This document shows, piece by piece, positions 51,014-60,119 of a stretch of DNA of 64,000 nt. Under the pieces are notes generated by a model that saw nothing but the letters and a program-made list of their open reading frames with translations, was not told the origin of the DNA and searched no databases. A program made the translations under genes and the position numbers. This DNA is from Kribbella capetownensis (GTDB lineage: Bacteria; Actinomycetota; Actinomycetes; Propionibacteriales; Kribbellaceae), in the NCBI RefSeq assembly GCF_004331485.1, contig NZ_SJKD01000009.1:124001-188000 (forward strand), given 5' to 3'. Positions within the stretch are counted from its first letter, which is position 1. Every line of letters starts with the position of its first letter.

Positions 51014-52174
51014 GTGACTGATGACACCACGCTGGTCAGGCGGTCGCGGTACGCCGTGGCCGCGGTCTTCTGCGTGCACGGCTCGGTGACGGGATCGTTC
51101 GCGACCCGGGTGCCGTGGATCCAGGAGCACGCCGGACTATCAGCCGGGCAGCTCGGGATCGCGCTCGCCTTCCCCGCGCTGGGTGCGGCGTTGATGATGC
51201 CGATGGCCGCCCGGGTCACCCACCGCTTCGGGACGCGGAACGCATTGCGGGGTCTGCTGGCGTTGTGGACGCTCGCGCTGATCCTGCCGTCGTTCGCTCC
51301 GAACCTGCTGCTGCTGTGCGCCGCCCTCTTCGTGTACGGGGGGACGTCGGGGATGGCCGATGTAGCGATGAACGCCCTCGGGGTCGAGGTGGAGCATCGG
51401 CTGAACAAATCGATCATGTCCGGCCTGCACGGGATGTGGAGTCTCGGTGCGCTGTTCGGGGCCGCGGTCGGCACCGTGGCGGCGCACTCTGAGCTCAGTG
51501 CGCAGGTCCATCATGTGGCGGCGGCCATCGTCCTGACGGTGATCGGCGCTGTGGTGTGCCAGTTCGTGCTGAACATTCACCCGGACGACGACGAGGAGCC
51601 GCCGGCGCGGTTCGCGCTGCCGCCGAGGTCGGCGTTGCTGATCGGTGCGGTCGGGTTCTGCGCGGTGTTCGCGGAGGGCGCGAGCCTGGACTGGTCGGCG
51701 GTCTACCTGCGCGACGTCCTCGACAGCACGGCCGGGGTCGCCGCGGGTGCGACGACGGGCTTCGCGTTGACGATGGCGATCGCACGGATCACCGGTGACG
51801 CGGTGGTCGACCGCTTCGGCGCCGTACGGACGGTGCGCTGGAGTGGCGTGATCGCGACGGCGGGCGGCGTACTGGTCGTCATCGCGCCTGTCCCGGCCGT
51901 CGCGATGCTGGGGTTCGGACTGGTCGGGATCGGGATCGCGGTCGTCGTACCGCTCGCGTTCGCCGCGGCCGGACGGACCGGCACCAACGCGAGTCAGGCC
52001 ATCGCGGGCGTCGCCACGATCACGTACGCCTCCGGCCTGGTCGCGCCGTCGATCATCGGCGGCATCGCCCAGGCCAGCAACCTGACCGTCTCGTTCATGG
52101 TCGTCACCCTCCTCACCGTCGCCCTGGCTGTCTTCGCCCCAGTCCTCCGCACCAAGCCCCGCGTCCGCGCCTAG
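51014..52174 (+). CDS. MFS transporter (paralogue of the previous MFS gene)
   Basis: The 386-residue carrier has twelve helices, beginning VRRSRYAVAAVFCVHGSVTGSFATRVPWIQEHAGLSA, with MADVAMNALGVEVEH and SGLHGMWSLGALFGAAVG. Similar landmarks in the carrier encoded on the other side of the DeoR gene suggest an ancient duplication. Translation starts at a GTG at 51014 only five bases after the DeoR palindrome, leaving little room for a leader. Substrate unknown; sugar or sugar-derivative export/import is a guess. Confidence 0.88.
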   Translation: MTDDTTLVRRSRYAVAAVFCVHGSVTGSFATRVPWIQEHAGLSAGQLGIALAFPALGAALMMPMAARVTHRFGTRNALRGLLALWTLALILPSFAPNLLLLCAALFVYGGTSGMADVAMNALGVEVEHRLNKSIMSGLHGMWSLGALFGAAVGTVAAHSELSAQVHHVAAAIVLTVIGAVVCQFVLNIHPDDDEEPPARFALPPRSALLIGAVGFCAVFAEGASLDWSAVYLRDVLDSTAGVAAGATTGFALTMAIARITGDAVVDRFGAVRTVRWSGVIATAGGVLVVIAPVPAVAMLGFGLVGIGIAVVVPLAFAAAGRTGTNASQAIAGVATITYASGLVAPSIIGGIAQASNLTVSFMVVTLLTVALAVFAPVLRTKPRVRA

Positions 52175-52422
52175 TCGAGCAGGCGGTTGAGCACCTCCCC
52201 CGCCTCCTCGTAGCCGGCGTCGCTGATCCGCTGCAGCTCCAGCAGATGCTTCGCGGCAGCCGCACGCCGCGTGAGGTGCTCCCCCGCCCGCTCATTCCCC
52301 TCGTCCAGCAACTCGTTCAGAACGTCCAGCTCAGACCGCCCATCCGCCAGATCGGCGAGCCGGTCCATCGCCTTCTCGTTCCCCTCGTCGGCGAGCGCGC
52401 GCAGGGTGTCCCAGTCACTCAT
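52171..52422 (-). CDS. 83-residue helical-repeat protein
   Basis: The small protein is all-helical with related units RALADEGNEKAMDRLADLA, ELLDEGNERAGEHLTRRA, and RISDAGYEEAGEVLNRLL, a Sel1/TPR-like alternation (GNExA...L). No known family is recognised. The ATG at 52422 opens 13 bases from a perfect MerR-type palindrome, so it is the likely target of the divergent MerR regulator. Its stop overlaps that of the convergent MFS gene by three bases. Confidence 0.72.
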   Translation of the reverse strand: MSDWDTLRALADEGNEKAMDRLADLADGRSELDVLNELLDEGNERAGEHLTRRAAAAKHLLELQRISDAGYEEAGEVLNRLLD

Positions 52423-52435
52423 GGATCGATGATGC

Positions 52436-52458
52436 GACCTTGCCCCTAGGGCAAGGTC
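52436..52458. promoter_or_regulatory. MerR-type operator, perfect 10-3-10 palindrome
   Basis: GACCTTGCCC-CTA-GGGCAAGGTC, a perfect 23-base palindrome with a 3-base centre, fills the space between the MerR gene (starts at 52471) and the 83-residue-protein gene (starts at 52422). MerR regulators bind such elements between overlong -35/-10 spacers. No clean -10 was found. Confidence 0.7.
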
Positions 52459-52470
52459 AACAATGGCCGT

Positions 52471-53190
52471 GTGCTCACGATCGGACAGCTGGCCAAGTAC
52501 GTCGGGGTGTCGACCAAGACCATCCGCGTCTACCACGCCAAGGGCCTACTGCCCGAGCCCGACCGCGACTCGTCCGGCTACCGGCGGTACGGCGCGGAGG
52601 CGGTGGTCGACCTGCTCCGGATCCGGACGCTCGCCGAGGCCGGTGTTCCGCTGGCGACAATCCGCAACCTGGGTGCAGGTCAGGAACTGGCCGCGGCCCT
52701 GCAGCAGATCGACGACGATCTGACCGACCGGATCCGTGGCCTGGAAGCGACCCAAGCCCGACTACGCGAGCTTGCCTCAGGCGACGTACAGCTGCTCCCG
52801 GCCGAGGTCGACGTACACCTGCGGGGTCTGGCTGAGCTGGGCTTCAGTGCGCAGTGGGTGGCGATGGAGCGCGATCTGTGGATCATCGTGTTCGCCACCT
52901 ACCCGGAGACCGGGGACGAGCTCTTCAGGGATCAGGCCGGCGCTCTGGCCGAGCCGGCACTGCGCGAGCTCTACCTCGAGTACGACCGCGCCCGCGACCT
53001 GGAACCGGACGACCCAACACTGGTCGATCTCGCCGACCGGATCGTCGCAGCGAGCATCGAGCGCTACGGCTCGGATCTCCCGGGCCAGGCGATCGACCCC
53101 AACCTCCCCCAACTCCTGCAGAACACGGTCAACGCCTCCTCGCCCGCCTGGCAACGCCTCGACCAACTGATCCGCCGCCGCCTCGGCTAG
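52471..53190 (+). CDS. MerR-family transcriptional regulator
   Basis: The 239 residues begin with the MerR winged helix: LTIGQLAKYVGVSTKTIRVYHAKGLLPEPDRDSSGYRRYGAEAV (in two parts), then the dimer helix (LRIRTLAEAGVPLATIR) and a coiled segment. The C-terminal 130 residues are an effector domain without the Cys cluster of metal sensors. The ligand is unknown. The GTG start lies 12 bases after a perfect palindrome, so autoregulation is likely. Confidence 0.9.
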   Translation: MLTIGQLAKYVGVSTKTIRVYHAKGLLPEPDRDSSGYRRYGAEAVVDLLRIRTLAEAGVPLATIRNLGAGQELAAALQQIDDDLTDRIRGLEATQARLRELASGDVQLLPAEVDVHLRGLAELGFSAQWVAMERDLWIIVFATYPETGDELFRDQAGALAEPALRELYLEYDRARDLEPDDPTLVDLADRIVAASIERYGSDLPGQAIDPNLPQLLQNTVNASSPAWQRLDQLIRRRLG

Positions 53191-53241
53191 GGCGCGCCTC
53201 CTCATTGCCTGCAGCGCAGCGAGGAGACACGCCCAGCGCAA

Positions 53242-54249
53242 CTACTTGTCGGTGGCGAAGGCTGCGTCGAAGGCGGCTTCGGGCTTGTCGAAGGCGAGTT
53301 TGCGGATGACGTTGACCGCTTCGGCGGCGCCGACCTTGCGCTCCATGCCGGCGTCCTCCCACTCGACCGAGATCGGGCCGTCGTAGCCGATCGCGTTCAG
53401 GACACGGAAGCAGTCCTCCCACTGCACGTCGCCGTGGCCGGTGGAGTAGAAGTCCCAGCCGCGGCGCGGGTCGCCCCACGGCAGGTGCGAGCCGAGCCGG
53501 CCGTTGCGGCCGCCGCCGACGCGCATCCGGGTGTCCTTGCAGTCGACGTGGTAGATGCGGTCCTTGAAGTCCCACAGGAACGCGACCGGGTCGATGTCCT
53601 GCCACACCATGTGCGACGGATCCCAGTTCAGGCCGAACGCCTCACGGTGCCCGATCGCCTCGAGAGTCAGCGTGGTGGTCCAGTAGTCGTACGCGATCTC
53701 CGACGGGTGCACCTCGTGCGCGAACCGCACACCCTCCTGGTCGAACACGTCCAGGATCGGGTTCCACCGGTCCGCGAAGTCCTGGTACCCGGCATCGATC
53801 CGCTCGGCCGGCACCGGTGGGAACATCGCGACGTACTGCCAGATCGACGACCCGGTGAAGCCGATGACGGTGTTCACGCCGAGCTTGGCGGCCGCGCGGG
53901 CGGTGTTCTTCAGGTCCTCGGCGGCGCGCTGCCGGACGCCTTCGGGATCGCCGTCGCCCCAGATCCGCGACGGCACGATCGCCTGGTGCCGGAAGTCGAT
54001 CGGGTTGTCGCAGACGGCCTGGCCGACCAGGTGGTTCGAGATCGCGAACACCTGCAGGTTGTACTTGGCCAGGATGTCCTTGCGGCCCTGGACGTACGAG
54101 TCGTCGTCGACCGCCTGCTGGACGTCGAAGTGGTCACCCGAGCAGGCGATCTCGACGCCGTCGTACCCGGCCTCGGAGGCGAACTGACAGACCTCCTCGA
54201 ACGGCAGGTCGGCCCACTGACCGGTGAACAACGTGATCGGACGTGGCAT
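53242..54249 (-). CDS. Sugar phosphate isomerase/epimerase (TIM barrel)
   Basis: The 335-residue xylose-isomerase-like barrel has [48 protein letters not shown], and SVEWEDAGM, which place Glu, Asp and His metal ligands at the ends of strands, as in IolE/IolI-type and other sugar isomerases. It follows the Gfo/Idh/MocA gene by 20 bases on the same strand, so the two form a sugar or inositol-like catabolic pair. Confidence 0.88.
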   Translation of the reverse strand: MPRPITLFTGQWADLPFEEVCQFASEAGYDGVEIACSGDHFDVQQAVDDDSYVQGRKDILAKYNLQVFAISNHLVGQAVCDNPIDFRHQAIVPSRIWGDGDPEGVRQRAAEDLKNTARAAAKLGVNTVIGFTGSSIWQYVAMFPPVPAERIDAGYQDFADRWNPILDVFDQEGVRFAHEVHPSEIAYDYWTTTLTLEAIGHREAFGLNWDPSHMVWQDIDPVAFLWDFKDRIYHVDCKDTRMRVGGGRNGRLGSHLPWGDPRRGWDFYSTGHGDVQWEDCFRVLNAIGYDGPISVEWEDAGMERKVGAAEAVNVIRKLAFDKPEAAFDAAFATDK

Positions 54250-54268
54250 CTGACTGACTCCTCAGCGA

Positions 54269-55363
54269 TTAAGAGTTCTCGACGGTGGTCCAGGCGCTGT
54301 CGTCCGCGGCCGACCGCAGTACGGCGTCGACCAGCCGGGCGGACCGGGCACCGGCGGCGAAATCGGGCAGACCGTCCGGGCGATCACCCAGTACGGCGGC
54401 ATAGCTGTCGGCAACGAACGAGTCGAACGCGTCCTGGTACCCCTGCGCATGCCCGGCCGGCAGCCGGTTCACACGGGCCGCAGGCGGGCTGAGCGTCTCC
54501 GGGTCCCGGGTCAGCAACTGCGAGGCGGCACGACGGCCGACCCAGAGGCGATCCGGGTCCTCCTGGTCGAAGCCGAAGCTCGACTCGGTCCCCGAGACCT
54601 CCAGATACAGGCGGTTCTTCCGGCCCGCGGCGACCTGGCTGACGACGATCGTGCCGACCACTCCGGCCTCGGTGCGGAACTGCGCGGTCGCCAGATCCTC
54701 GGTGCGCACCTGCACGCCACCACGCTCGCCCCGGACGGTTCGCAGCTGCGCGCTGATCGCCGCGATCCGGTCACCGGTGACGAACTCGGTCAGGTCACAC
54801 CAGTGCGACCCGATGTCGGCGAACGTCCGGGACGGACCGCCGGTCTGGTCGTCCACCCGCCAGTTCTGGTCGTCCACACCGGCCAGCCAGTCCTGCAGGT
54901 ACGACCCGTGCAGGCTGGTGATCACTCCGGCCTCGCCGGCAGCGATCCGGGTCCGCAGCTCGCGGACCATCGGGTGGTAGCGGTAGACGAAGGGCACGGC
55001 TCCAACGCGCTCGGCGTCGACAGCGGCTGCCTGCAGACCGGCCGCGTCCTGCGCCGAAGTCGCCAGCGGCTTCTCGCAGATCACGTGCTTGCCGGCCTCG
55101 AGTGCCTGCAGCGTCACCGGGAGGTGCGTGTTGTTCGGCGTACAGACGTGGACGACGTCGATGTCGGCGGCAAGCAGCTCGTCCAGAGTCGCGAAGCCGC
55201 GCTCGGCGCCGGTCGCCTCGGCCGCCGCCTCCGCGCGAGCCGGGCTGGATCCGATCGCACCGACCACCTGGGCTCCGGCCACCAGGGCCGACCTGCCGTG
55301 AACGCGGCCCATGAAGCCGCCGCCGACGATCCCGACCCGGAGCTTGCGCGCACTGGTGGACAC
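54269..55363 (-). CDS. Gfo/Idh/MocA-family oxidoreductase
   Basis: The 364-residue NAD(P)-dependent sugar dehydrogenase has VGIVGGGFMGRVHGRSAL at the N-terminus, VCTPNNTHLPVT, and the family motif CEKPLATSAQDAAGL, then VYRYHPMVREL. The GTG at 55363 lies eight bases after a TAGCGT -10 box with TTGACA 18 bases upstream, and no ribosome site is seen, so the message may be close to leaderless. The ROK regulator on the other side probably controls it through the ACTTTTG/CAAAAGT palindrome. Confidence 0.9.
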   Translation of the reverse strand: MSTSARKLRVGIVGGGFMGRVHGRSALVAGAQVVGAIGSSPARAEAAAEATGAERGFATLDELLAADIDVVHVCTPNNTHLPVTLQALEAGKHVICEKPLATSAQDAAGLQAAAVDAERVGAVPFVYRYHPMVRELRTRIAAGEAGVITSLHGSYLQDWLAGVDDQNWRVDDQTGGPSRTFADIGSHWCDLTEFVTGDRIAAISAQLRTVRGERGGVQVRTEDLATAQFRTEAGVVGTIVVSQVAAGRKNRLYLEVSGTESSFGFDQEDPDRLWVGRRAASQLLTRDPETLSPPAARVNRLPAGHAQGYQDAFDSFVADSYAAVLGDRPDGLPDFAAGARSARLVDAVLRSAADDSAWTTVENS

Positions 55364-55371
55364 GTCGAAGG

Positions 55372-55409
55372 ACGCTATGTGACACTTTTGAACCCTGTCA
55401 AGCAAAAGT
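55372..55409 (-). promoter_or_regulatory. Promoter of the Gfo-isomerase operon with ROK operator
   Basis: On the minus strand TTGACA (55401-55396) and TAGCGT (55377-55372) are spaced by 18 bases, a good sigma-70-type promoter. The inverted repeat ACTTTTG (55384-55390) / CAAAAGT (55403-55409), 12 bases apart, flanks the -35 box. ROK repressors often use T/A-rich half-sites like these. Confidence 0.65.
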
Positions 55410-55437
55410 CCATCGGTCCAACGACGGAAGTGCTGCG

Positions 55438-56562
55438 ATGAGCGATCTGGGTACGGCGGGCACCGGTGCCGTGCTGCGGTTGCTCCTGGACGGGCAGCCC
55501 CGGACCCGCGCCGAACTCATCGACCTCAGCGGCCTGGCCCGGTCCACGGTGACCGGCCGGATCGAGGAATTGCTGACGGCGGGGCTCGTCGTACCGTCCG
55601 GTGAGGCAGCGTCGACCGGTGGTCGCCCGCCGGCGCGGTTCCGGTTCAACCCGACCGCGCGGCTGATCCTGGCCGCGGACGTCGGCGCGACGCATCTGTC
55701 CGTCGCGCTCACCGACCTGACCGGCGAGATCCTCGATCGGTCGACCACGCCGCTCAACATCGCCGAAGGACCCGAGGTGGTCCTGACTGCCATCGCGCAG
55801 ACCGGACGGTCGTTGCTGAAGGCCGCGCGGCGTTCGGTCAAGGACCTTGCCGGCACCGGAGTCGGACTGCCTGGACCGGTCGAGCACAGCACCGGCCGCC
55901 CGAACCATCCGCCGATCATGCCGGGCTGGGACTCCTACGACGTGGTCGGCCGGCTCGAACACGAACTGAAGGCGCCGGTCCTGGTCGACAACGACGTGAA
56001 CATCATGGCCCTCGGCGAACACGCCACCGAGTACGCCGACGTCGAGCATCTCCTGTTCGTCAAGGTCGCCACCGGCATCGGCGCCGGTGTCATCAGCGGC
56101 GGCCGGCTGCATCGTGGCGCCAACGGCGCGGCCGGCGACATCGGGCACGTCCAGGCACCAGGTCGCACCGAGCTCTGCCGCTGCGGCAACACCGGCTGTC
56201 TCGAGGCGGTCGCGTCGGCCGCAGCCATCGCCGCCCAACTGCACGTCGGTGGCAGTCACGACATCGTCGACCTCGTCCGCGCCGGCAACACCGCCGCAAC
56301 CGCAGCGGTCCGGCAAGCAGGCCGCGAGATCGGCACTGTCCTGGCCGCGGCCGTCAGCCTGCTGAACCCGTCGGTCATCGTCATCGGTGGCTCACTGTCC
56401 CAGTCCGGCGACAGCCTGCTGGCCGGGATCCGGGAAGCGATCTACGCCAGATCGTTGCCCCTGGCCACCACCGACCTGCACGTGACCACCAGCCGGTCAG
56501 GTCAGGACGCCGCCTTGTGTGGCGCCGCAACCCTCGTACTCCAGCACGCCCTCGCCGTTTAG
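55438..56562 (+). CDS. ROK-family transcriptional regulator
   Basis: The 374 residues have an N-terminal winged helix (RTRAELIDLSGLARSTVTGRIEELL) and a ROK sugar-kinase-like domain: ADVGATHLSVALTDLTG, LPGPVEHSTGRP, VDNDVNIMALGE, then GDIGHVQAPGRTELCRCGNTGCLEAVAS, the zinc motif CxCGxxGCLE. The glycines of the kinase site are kept, so sugar phosphorylation is not excluded. It is divergent from the Gfo/isomerase genes and likely represses them until a sugar is bound. Confidence 0.92.
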   Translation: MSDLGTAGTGAVLRLLLDGQPRTRAELIDLSGLARSTVTGRIEELLTAGLVVPSGEAASTGGRPPARFRFNPTARLILAADVGATHLSVALTDLTGEILDRSTTPLNIAEGPEVVLTAIAQTGRSLLKAARRSVKDLAGTGVGLPGPVEHSTGRPNHPPIMPGWDSYDVVGRLEHELKAPVLVDNDVNIMALGEHATEYADVEHLLFVKVATGIGAGVISGGRLHRGANGAAGDIGHVQAPGRTELCRCGNTGCLEAVASAAAIAAQLHVGGSHDIVDLVRAGNTAATAAVRQAGREIGTVLAAAVSLLNPSVIVIGGSLSQSGDSLLAGIREAIYARSLPLATTDLHVTTSRSGQDAALCGAATLVLQHALAV

Positions 56563-57203
56563 CCGGGATCACCAAGACCAGCGGAGCGAGCCCGGATGAT
56601 CGCCTCGGCCCGGCCGGCCACCTGCAGTTTCGCGAAGATACTGGTGATGTGGTTGCCGACGGTCGCGTTCGCGACGCCGAGCCTGGCAGCGATCGCAGCG
56701 TTGCCGAGTCCACCCGCGATCAGGTTCAGCACGTCGCGTTCGCGCGGCGTCAACTCCGCAAACGCGGGCTCGTCCGGCCGGGGCCCGGACAGGTAGGCGA
56801 GCGCCCGGCGAGCGACCCCCGGTCCGAAGATCGCCTCGCCGGCGGCGACCGCGGCGATGGCCCGAATCACGTTGTCCGGTGCCGCACCCTTCAGCACATA
56901 TCCGCGGGCACCGGCGCGCATCGCGGCGAACACCGACTCGTCGTCGTCGAACATCGTCAGCATCACCACGGCCACGTCCGGCGCGACCCGACCGATCTCG
57001 CGGGTTGCGTCGATCCCGGACATTCCCGGCATCTGGATGTCCATCACCAACACGTCGGGCCGGAGCGTCACAGCCGAACGAACCGCCTCTGCCCCGTCGG
57101 CCGCCGTACCGACCAACTCGTATCCGTCGTGCGCGGACAGCAGGGCGCCAAGGCCTTCCCGGACGATGCCGTGGTCGTCGGCCACCACGATCCGCACCGT
57201 CAT
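56559..57203 (-). CDS. Response regulator, NarL/LuxR type
   Basis: The 214-residue protein has a receiver domain (VADDHGIVREGL with the acid pair, VLVMDIQMPGMSG with the phospho-Asp, LTMFDDD, LKGAAP with the Lys) and a C-terminal LuxR helix-turn-helix (LTPRERDVLNLIAGGL, GNAAIAARLGVANATVGNHI). The ATG overlaps the sensor-kinase stop (ATGA), so the pair is co-translated. Targets are unknown. Confidence 0.95.
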   Translation of the reverse strand: MTVRIVVADDHGIVREGLGALLSAHDGYELVGTAADGAEAVRSAVTLRPDVLVMDIQMPGMSGIDATREIGRVAPDVAVVMLTMFDDDESVFAAMRAGARGYVLKGAAPDNVIRAIAAVAAGEAIFGPGVARRALAYLSGPRPDEPAFAELTPRERDVLNLIAGGLGNAAIAARLGVANATVGNHITSIFAKLQVAGRAEAIIRARSAGLGDPG

Positions 57204-59236
57204 GCCCGCACCTCCAGGACGGACGGCCCCAACGGGAGTACGACGCTGACCGTGCACCCGGTCCGGTCGTACCGGATGTCGCACTCGCCACCGAGCTCGG
57301 CCGCCCGCTCGGTGATCGACGTGAGCCCGACCCCGGGTTGCCACTCCGGCCCGTCGTTCACACCGTTGTCCCGCACCTCCATCGACAGCCGCCTGTTCTG
57401 CACCGACAGCCGGACCCCGGCCGACGTCGCGTTCGAGTGCCTGATCACATTCGTCAACGCCTCGGTGACGATCCGGTACGTCGCGACCTCCACCGCCGCG
57501 GGCAGTTCGCCCACCTCAGGCGGCGCGTCCACCGTGATGCCGAGTGGGCCGCCGTCACTGCGCCGGCCCGCGGTCACGGCGTACTCCCGAAGCGCACCGA
57601 GCAGACCCAGTCCGTCCAGCGCGGGCGGCCGCAACTGGTCCACCAACCGGCGGATCTCCTCGACCGCCCCGATCGTCAGGTCGCGCAGACTCACCAGCAG
57701 GACCGAACTCCGCTCGCGATCCCGGTCGAGCAGGCGCAACGCCGCGTCGGCGTTCAGCACCACCGCGGTCAGCACCGGACCGAGCCCGTCGTGCAGATCG
57801 CGGCGGATCCGCCGGCGCTCCTCCTCACGGCCGGAGATGACCCGTTCCCGGGAGTCCCGCAACTGATCGGCCAGCCGCCTCGCCTGCACCGCGACCGCAA
57901 GCGGAGCCGCCAGCAGCGTGAGGACTCGCTCGTCTGCCGGAGCGAGCCGCTGTTCACCCGAACGCAGGCCGACGACGAGTTCACCAAGCCGCTCGCTTCC
58001 GGACCTGAGCTCGATCGCGTGCCGGACGGCGGGCAACTCGCTGTGCGCCGACACCTGGTTGCCGTCGACGACCACAGCGGCCGCCGGGAAGCGCATGACC
58101 CGGCACAGCGCCTCCAGTACGCCGTCCAGCCCGGAGCCGGCCGCCGTACCGAGCCGGGCGCCGACCTCGGCCATCGCCCGCACCGGATCCTTCCGTGCGC
58201 CGTAGAACGCCCGATGAATCAACCGCTGCAACCAGACCCGCACGGGGTTGAAGGCGAGCGCGATCACCAGGGTGGCGAGAACCGACGAGTTGAGCGAGAC
58301 CTGGTGGCGCACTGTCCGGTCCAGCAGGAGGACGAGTGCCAGATAGCCGGCCACGACTCCGCCGGTGAGCAGCAGGTACAGCAGCGATCGCGAGACCACG
58401 AGCCGGATGTCGAGCAACTGGTACCGCAGGATGGCGATCGCGATGGCCACCGGGACGAGCAGGATCGGCAGCACCCCGATGAGCAGCGACTCCGATCCGG
58501 CCGCGCTCGCGACCACGAAACAGCCGACCATCAGGATCGTTGCCAGCAGCAACCAGAGGATCTGCCGGCGGGTCTGCTCGGAGCCGCGCCGGTAGCGGAC
58601 GACGACCGCGGCCGGCGCCGACAGGTAGCCGACCGCGAGCCCGATCGAGCTGGCGTTCTGCAGCCAGACGATCTGCCCGAACCCGGACCAGGCCGGATAG
58701 CCCGGGATGCCCAGCTCGCTCGTCAGTCCGCCCTTCGGATCCAGCACCGCCGACGCTGTCCACGTGACTCCGGTGACCACGAGCACCACGACGACCCAAC
58801 GCCAGCGACGACTTGGCAACCGCCCGTCCGGAAAAAGCACGAGTGACAACGGCAGGAACGTCGCCAAGGTCCAGGTCCAGCCGCCGTTCGTCAGCGTGGC
58901 GAACCAACGCCAGAACGTGCTGGACTCTCCCAGCCACGCGAGCACGCTGGTCCCGCACGCGGTCGAACCGTAGAACAAGCCACCGGCAAGCAGCGACCAG
59001 CCCACCAGGTTGCGCGGATGGCGGTTCGCGATCGGCCAGCCCGTCGACGCCAGACAGATCCCGATCAGGGCATTGGTCACTACGAAGAGATCGATCAGCC
59101 GGGTCCAGCTCAGTCCCGAAGCCGCTGCCCCGACCACGGTGATGACGGTTTGCGCCCACGCCACAGCGAGCACCGCGAGGGCTACCGACCGCAACCGGCG
59201 GTCGGCCAGGCCCGTCCTCGCCGAGGTGGTGCTCAC
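57200..59236 (-). CDS. Membrane sensor histidine kinase (HisKA_3, NarL partner)
   Basis: The N-terminal 330 residues hold about eight to ten membrane helices with short loops. A GAF-like segment and a helix lead to the HisKA_3 dimer region EERRRIRRDLHDGLGPVLTAV with the phospho-His, and a HATPase domain with TNVIRHSNATS (N box), DNGV and GVGLTSI. The sensor part is entirely in the membrane, so a membrane or lipid-related signal is likely. The start is uncertain: GTG at 59236 is used, with ATG at 59287 and GTG at 59263 as alternatives. Confidence 0.9.
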   Translation of the reverse strand: MSTTSARTGLADRRLRSVALAVLAVAWAQTVITVVGAAASGLSWTRLIDLFVVTNALIGICLASTGWPIANRHPRNLVGWSLLAGGLFYGSTACGTSVLAWLGESSTFWRWFATLTNGGWTWTLATFLPLSLVLFPDGRLPSRRWRWVVVVLVVTGVTWTASAVLDPKGGLTSELGIPGYPAWSGFGQIVWLQNASSIGLAVGYLSAPAAVVVRYRRGSEQTRRQILWLLLATILMVGCFVVASAAGSESLLIGVLPILLVPVAIAIAILRYQLLDIRLVVSRSLLYLLLTGGVVAGYLALVLLLDRTVRHQVSLNSSVLATLVIALAFNPVRVWLQRLIHRAFYGARKDPVRAMAEVGARLGTAAGSGLDGVLEALCRVMRFPAAAVVVDGNQVSAHSELPAVRHAIELRSGSERLGELVVGLRSGEQRLAPADERVLTLLAAPLAVAVQARRLADQLRDSRERVISGREEERRRIRRDLHDGLGPVLTAVVLNADAALRLLDRDRERSSVLLVSLRDLTIGAVEEIRRLVDQLRPPALDGLGLLGALREYAVTAGRRSDGGPLGITVDAPPEVGELPAAVEVATYRIVTEALTNVIRHSNATSAGVRLSVQNRRLSMEVRDNGVNDGPEWQPGVGLTSITERAAELGGECDIRYDRTGCTVSVVLPLGPSVLEVRA

Positions 59237-59405
59237 TGGCTCATCATCAGTCCGCGAACCCACAGGCGGATAGGGGCACGCCCCCATGGCACCCAGGAGG
59301 ATCTCCGGATCAGGACGTGAGCCGTGCACCTGCCGGCTGGGGCCGGTCCGGCCCGACGCTGAGGTGTCCAGCGCTGACGGCAGCGCATTCTCGAAGGAGT
59401 TGCTC

Positions 59406-60107
59406 ATGTCCACCACAGCTTCGAAGGCCGCGAAGACCGAACGGAAACCCCGTGATGTGCGCGGCTTCTGGCGGGTCCTGCTCGCCGTCCTCGCCCCGGT
59501 GCCGATGCTGCTGCAGGGCATCGTCTACCTGACCAACCCGGTCGGCGGCAACGCGCCGTTCGACCAGGCGCTCGCCGCGATCGCCGCCGACCAGGGCCGG
59601 TTCGAACTCATACAGTGGCTGCAGGTGCCGTTCTTCTTGCTGATCCCGGCGACCTTCGCCGTCGCCTGGGTGACGCGCCGGCAGGTGCCGCGGCTGTCGA
59701 CCGCCGGAGCCATCGTCTGTCTCGGCGGTCTGGGCGCCGGAATGTTCCTGCTTGGTGGTCCGGTGACACCGGACTACATGACAGTCCATGCAGGGCTGGA
59801 CCCGGCGGTGATGGAGAAGTTCTCCGCCGCGATGGAAGACCAGCCCATCCTCGCCCTCGGCAGCCTGCTGTTCATTCTCGCCATCACCGTCGGCCTGTTG
59901 CTGCAAGGTCTCGCCCTCTGGCGCAGCCGGGTGGCGCCCGCCTGGATGGGCATCGCCCTGGCAGTGGGCGGCTTCACCCACCCGTTCATGCCGACCCATG
60001 TGGTCGCCGGCATCGGACTCCTGGTCGCAGCAGTCGGCTTCGCCGGAGCTAGCGTGGCTCTGCTCCGCACCTCGAACGACGCCTTCGACCTGCCACCTCT
60101 CGGTTGA
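59406..60107 (+). CDS. Multi-span membrane protein of unknown function
   Basis: The 233-residue protein has about six membrane helices. AAGGAG lies seven bases before the ATG at 59406. It sits divergently beside the sensor kinase, so it may be a target or signal partner of that two-component system. No conserved family is recognised. The sequence has no Cys pairs and no obvious catalytic motif. Confidence 0.75.
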   Translation: MSTTASKAAKTERKPRDVRGFWRVLLAVLAPVPMLLQGIVYLTNPVGGNAPFDQALAAIAADQGRFELIQWLQVPFFLLIPATFAVAWVTRRQVPRLSTAGAIVCLGGLGAGMFLLGGPVTPDYMTVHAGLDPAVMEKFSAAMEDQPILALGSLLFILAITVGLLLQGLALWRSRVAPAWMGIALAVGGFTHPFMPTHVVAGIGLLVAAVGFAGASVALLRTSNDAFDLPPLG

Positions 60108-60119
60108 CCCGTACGTACG

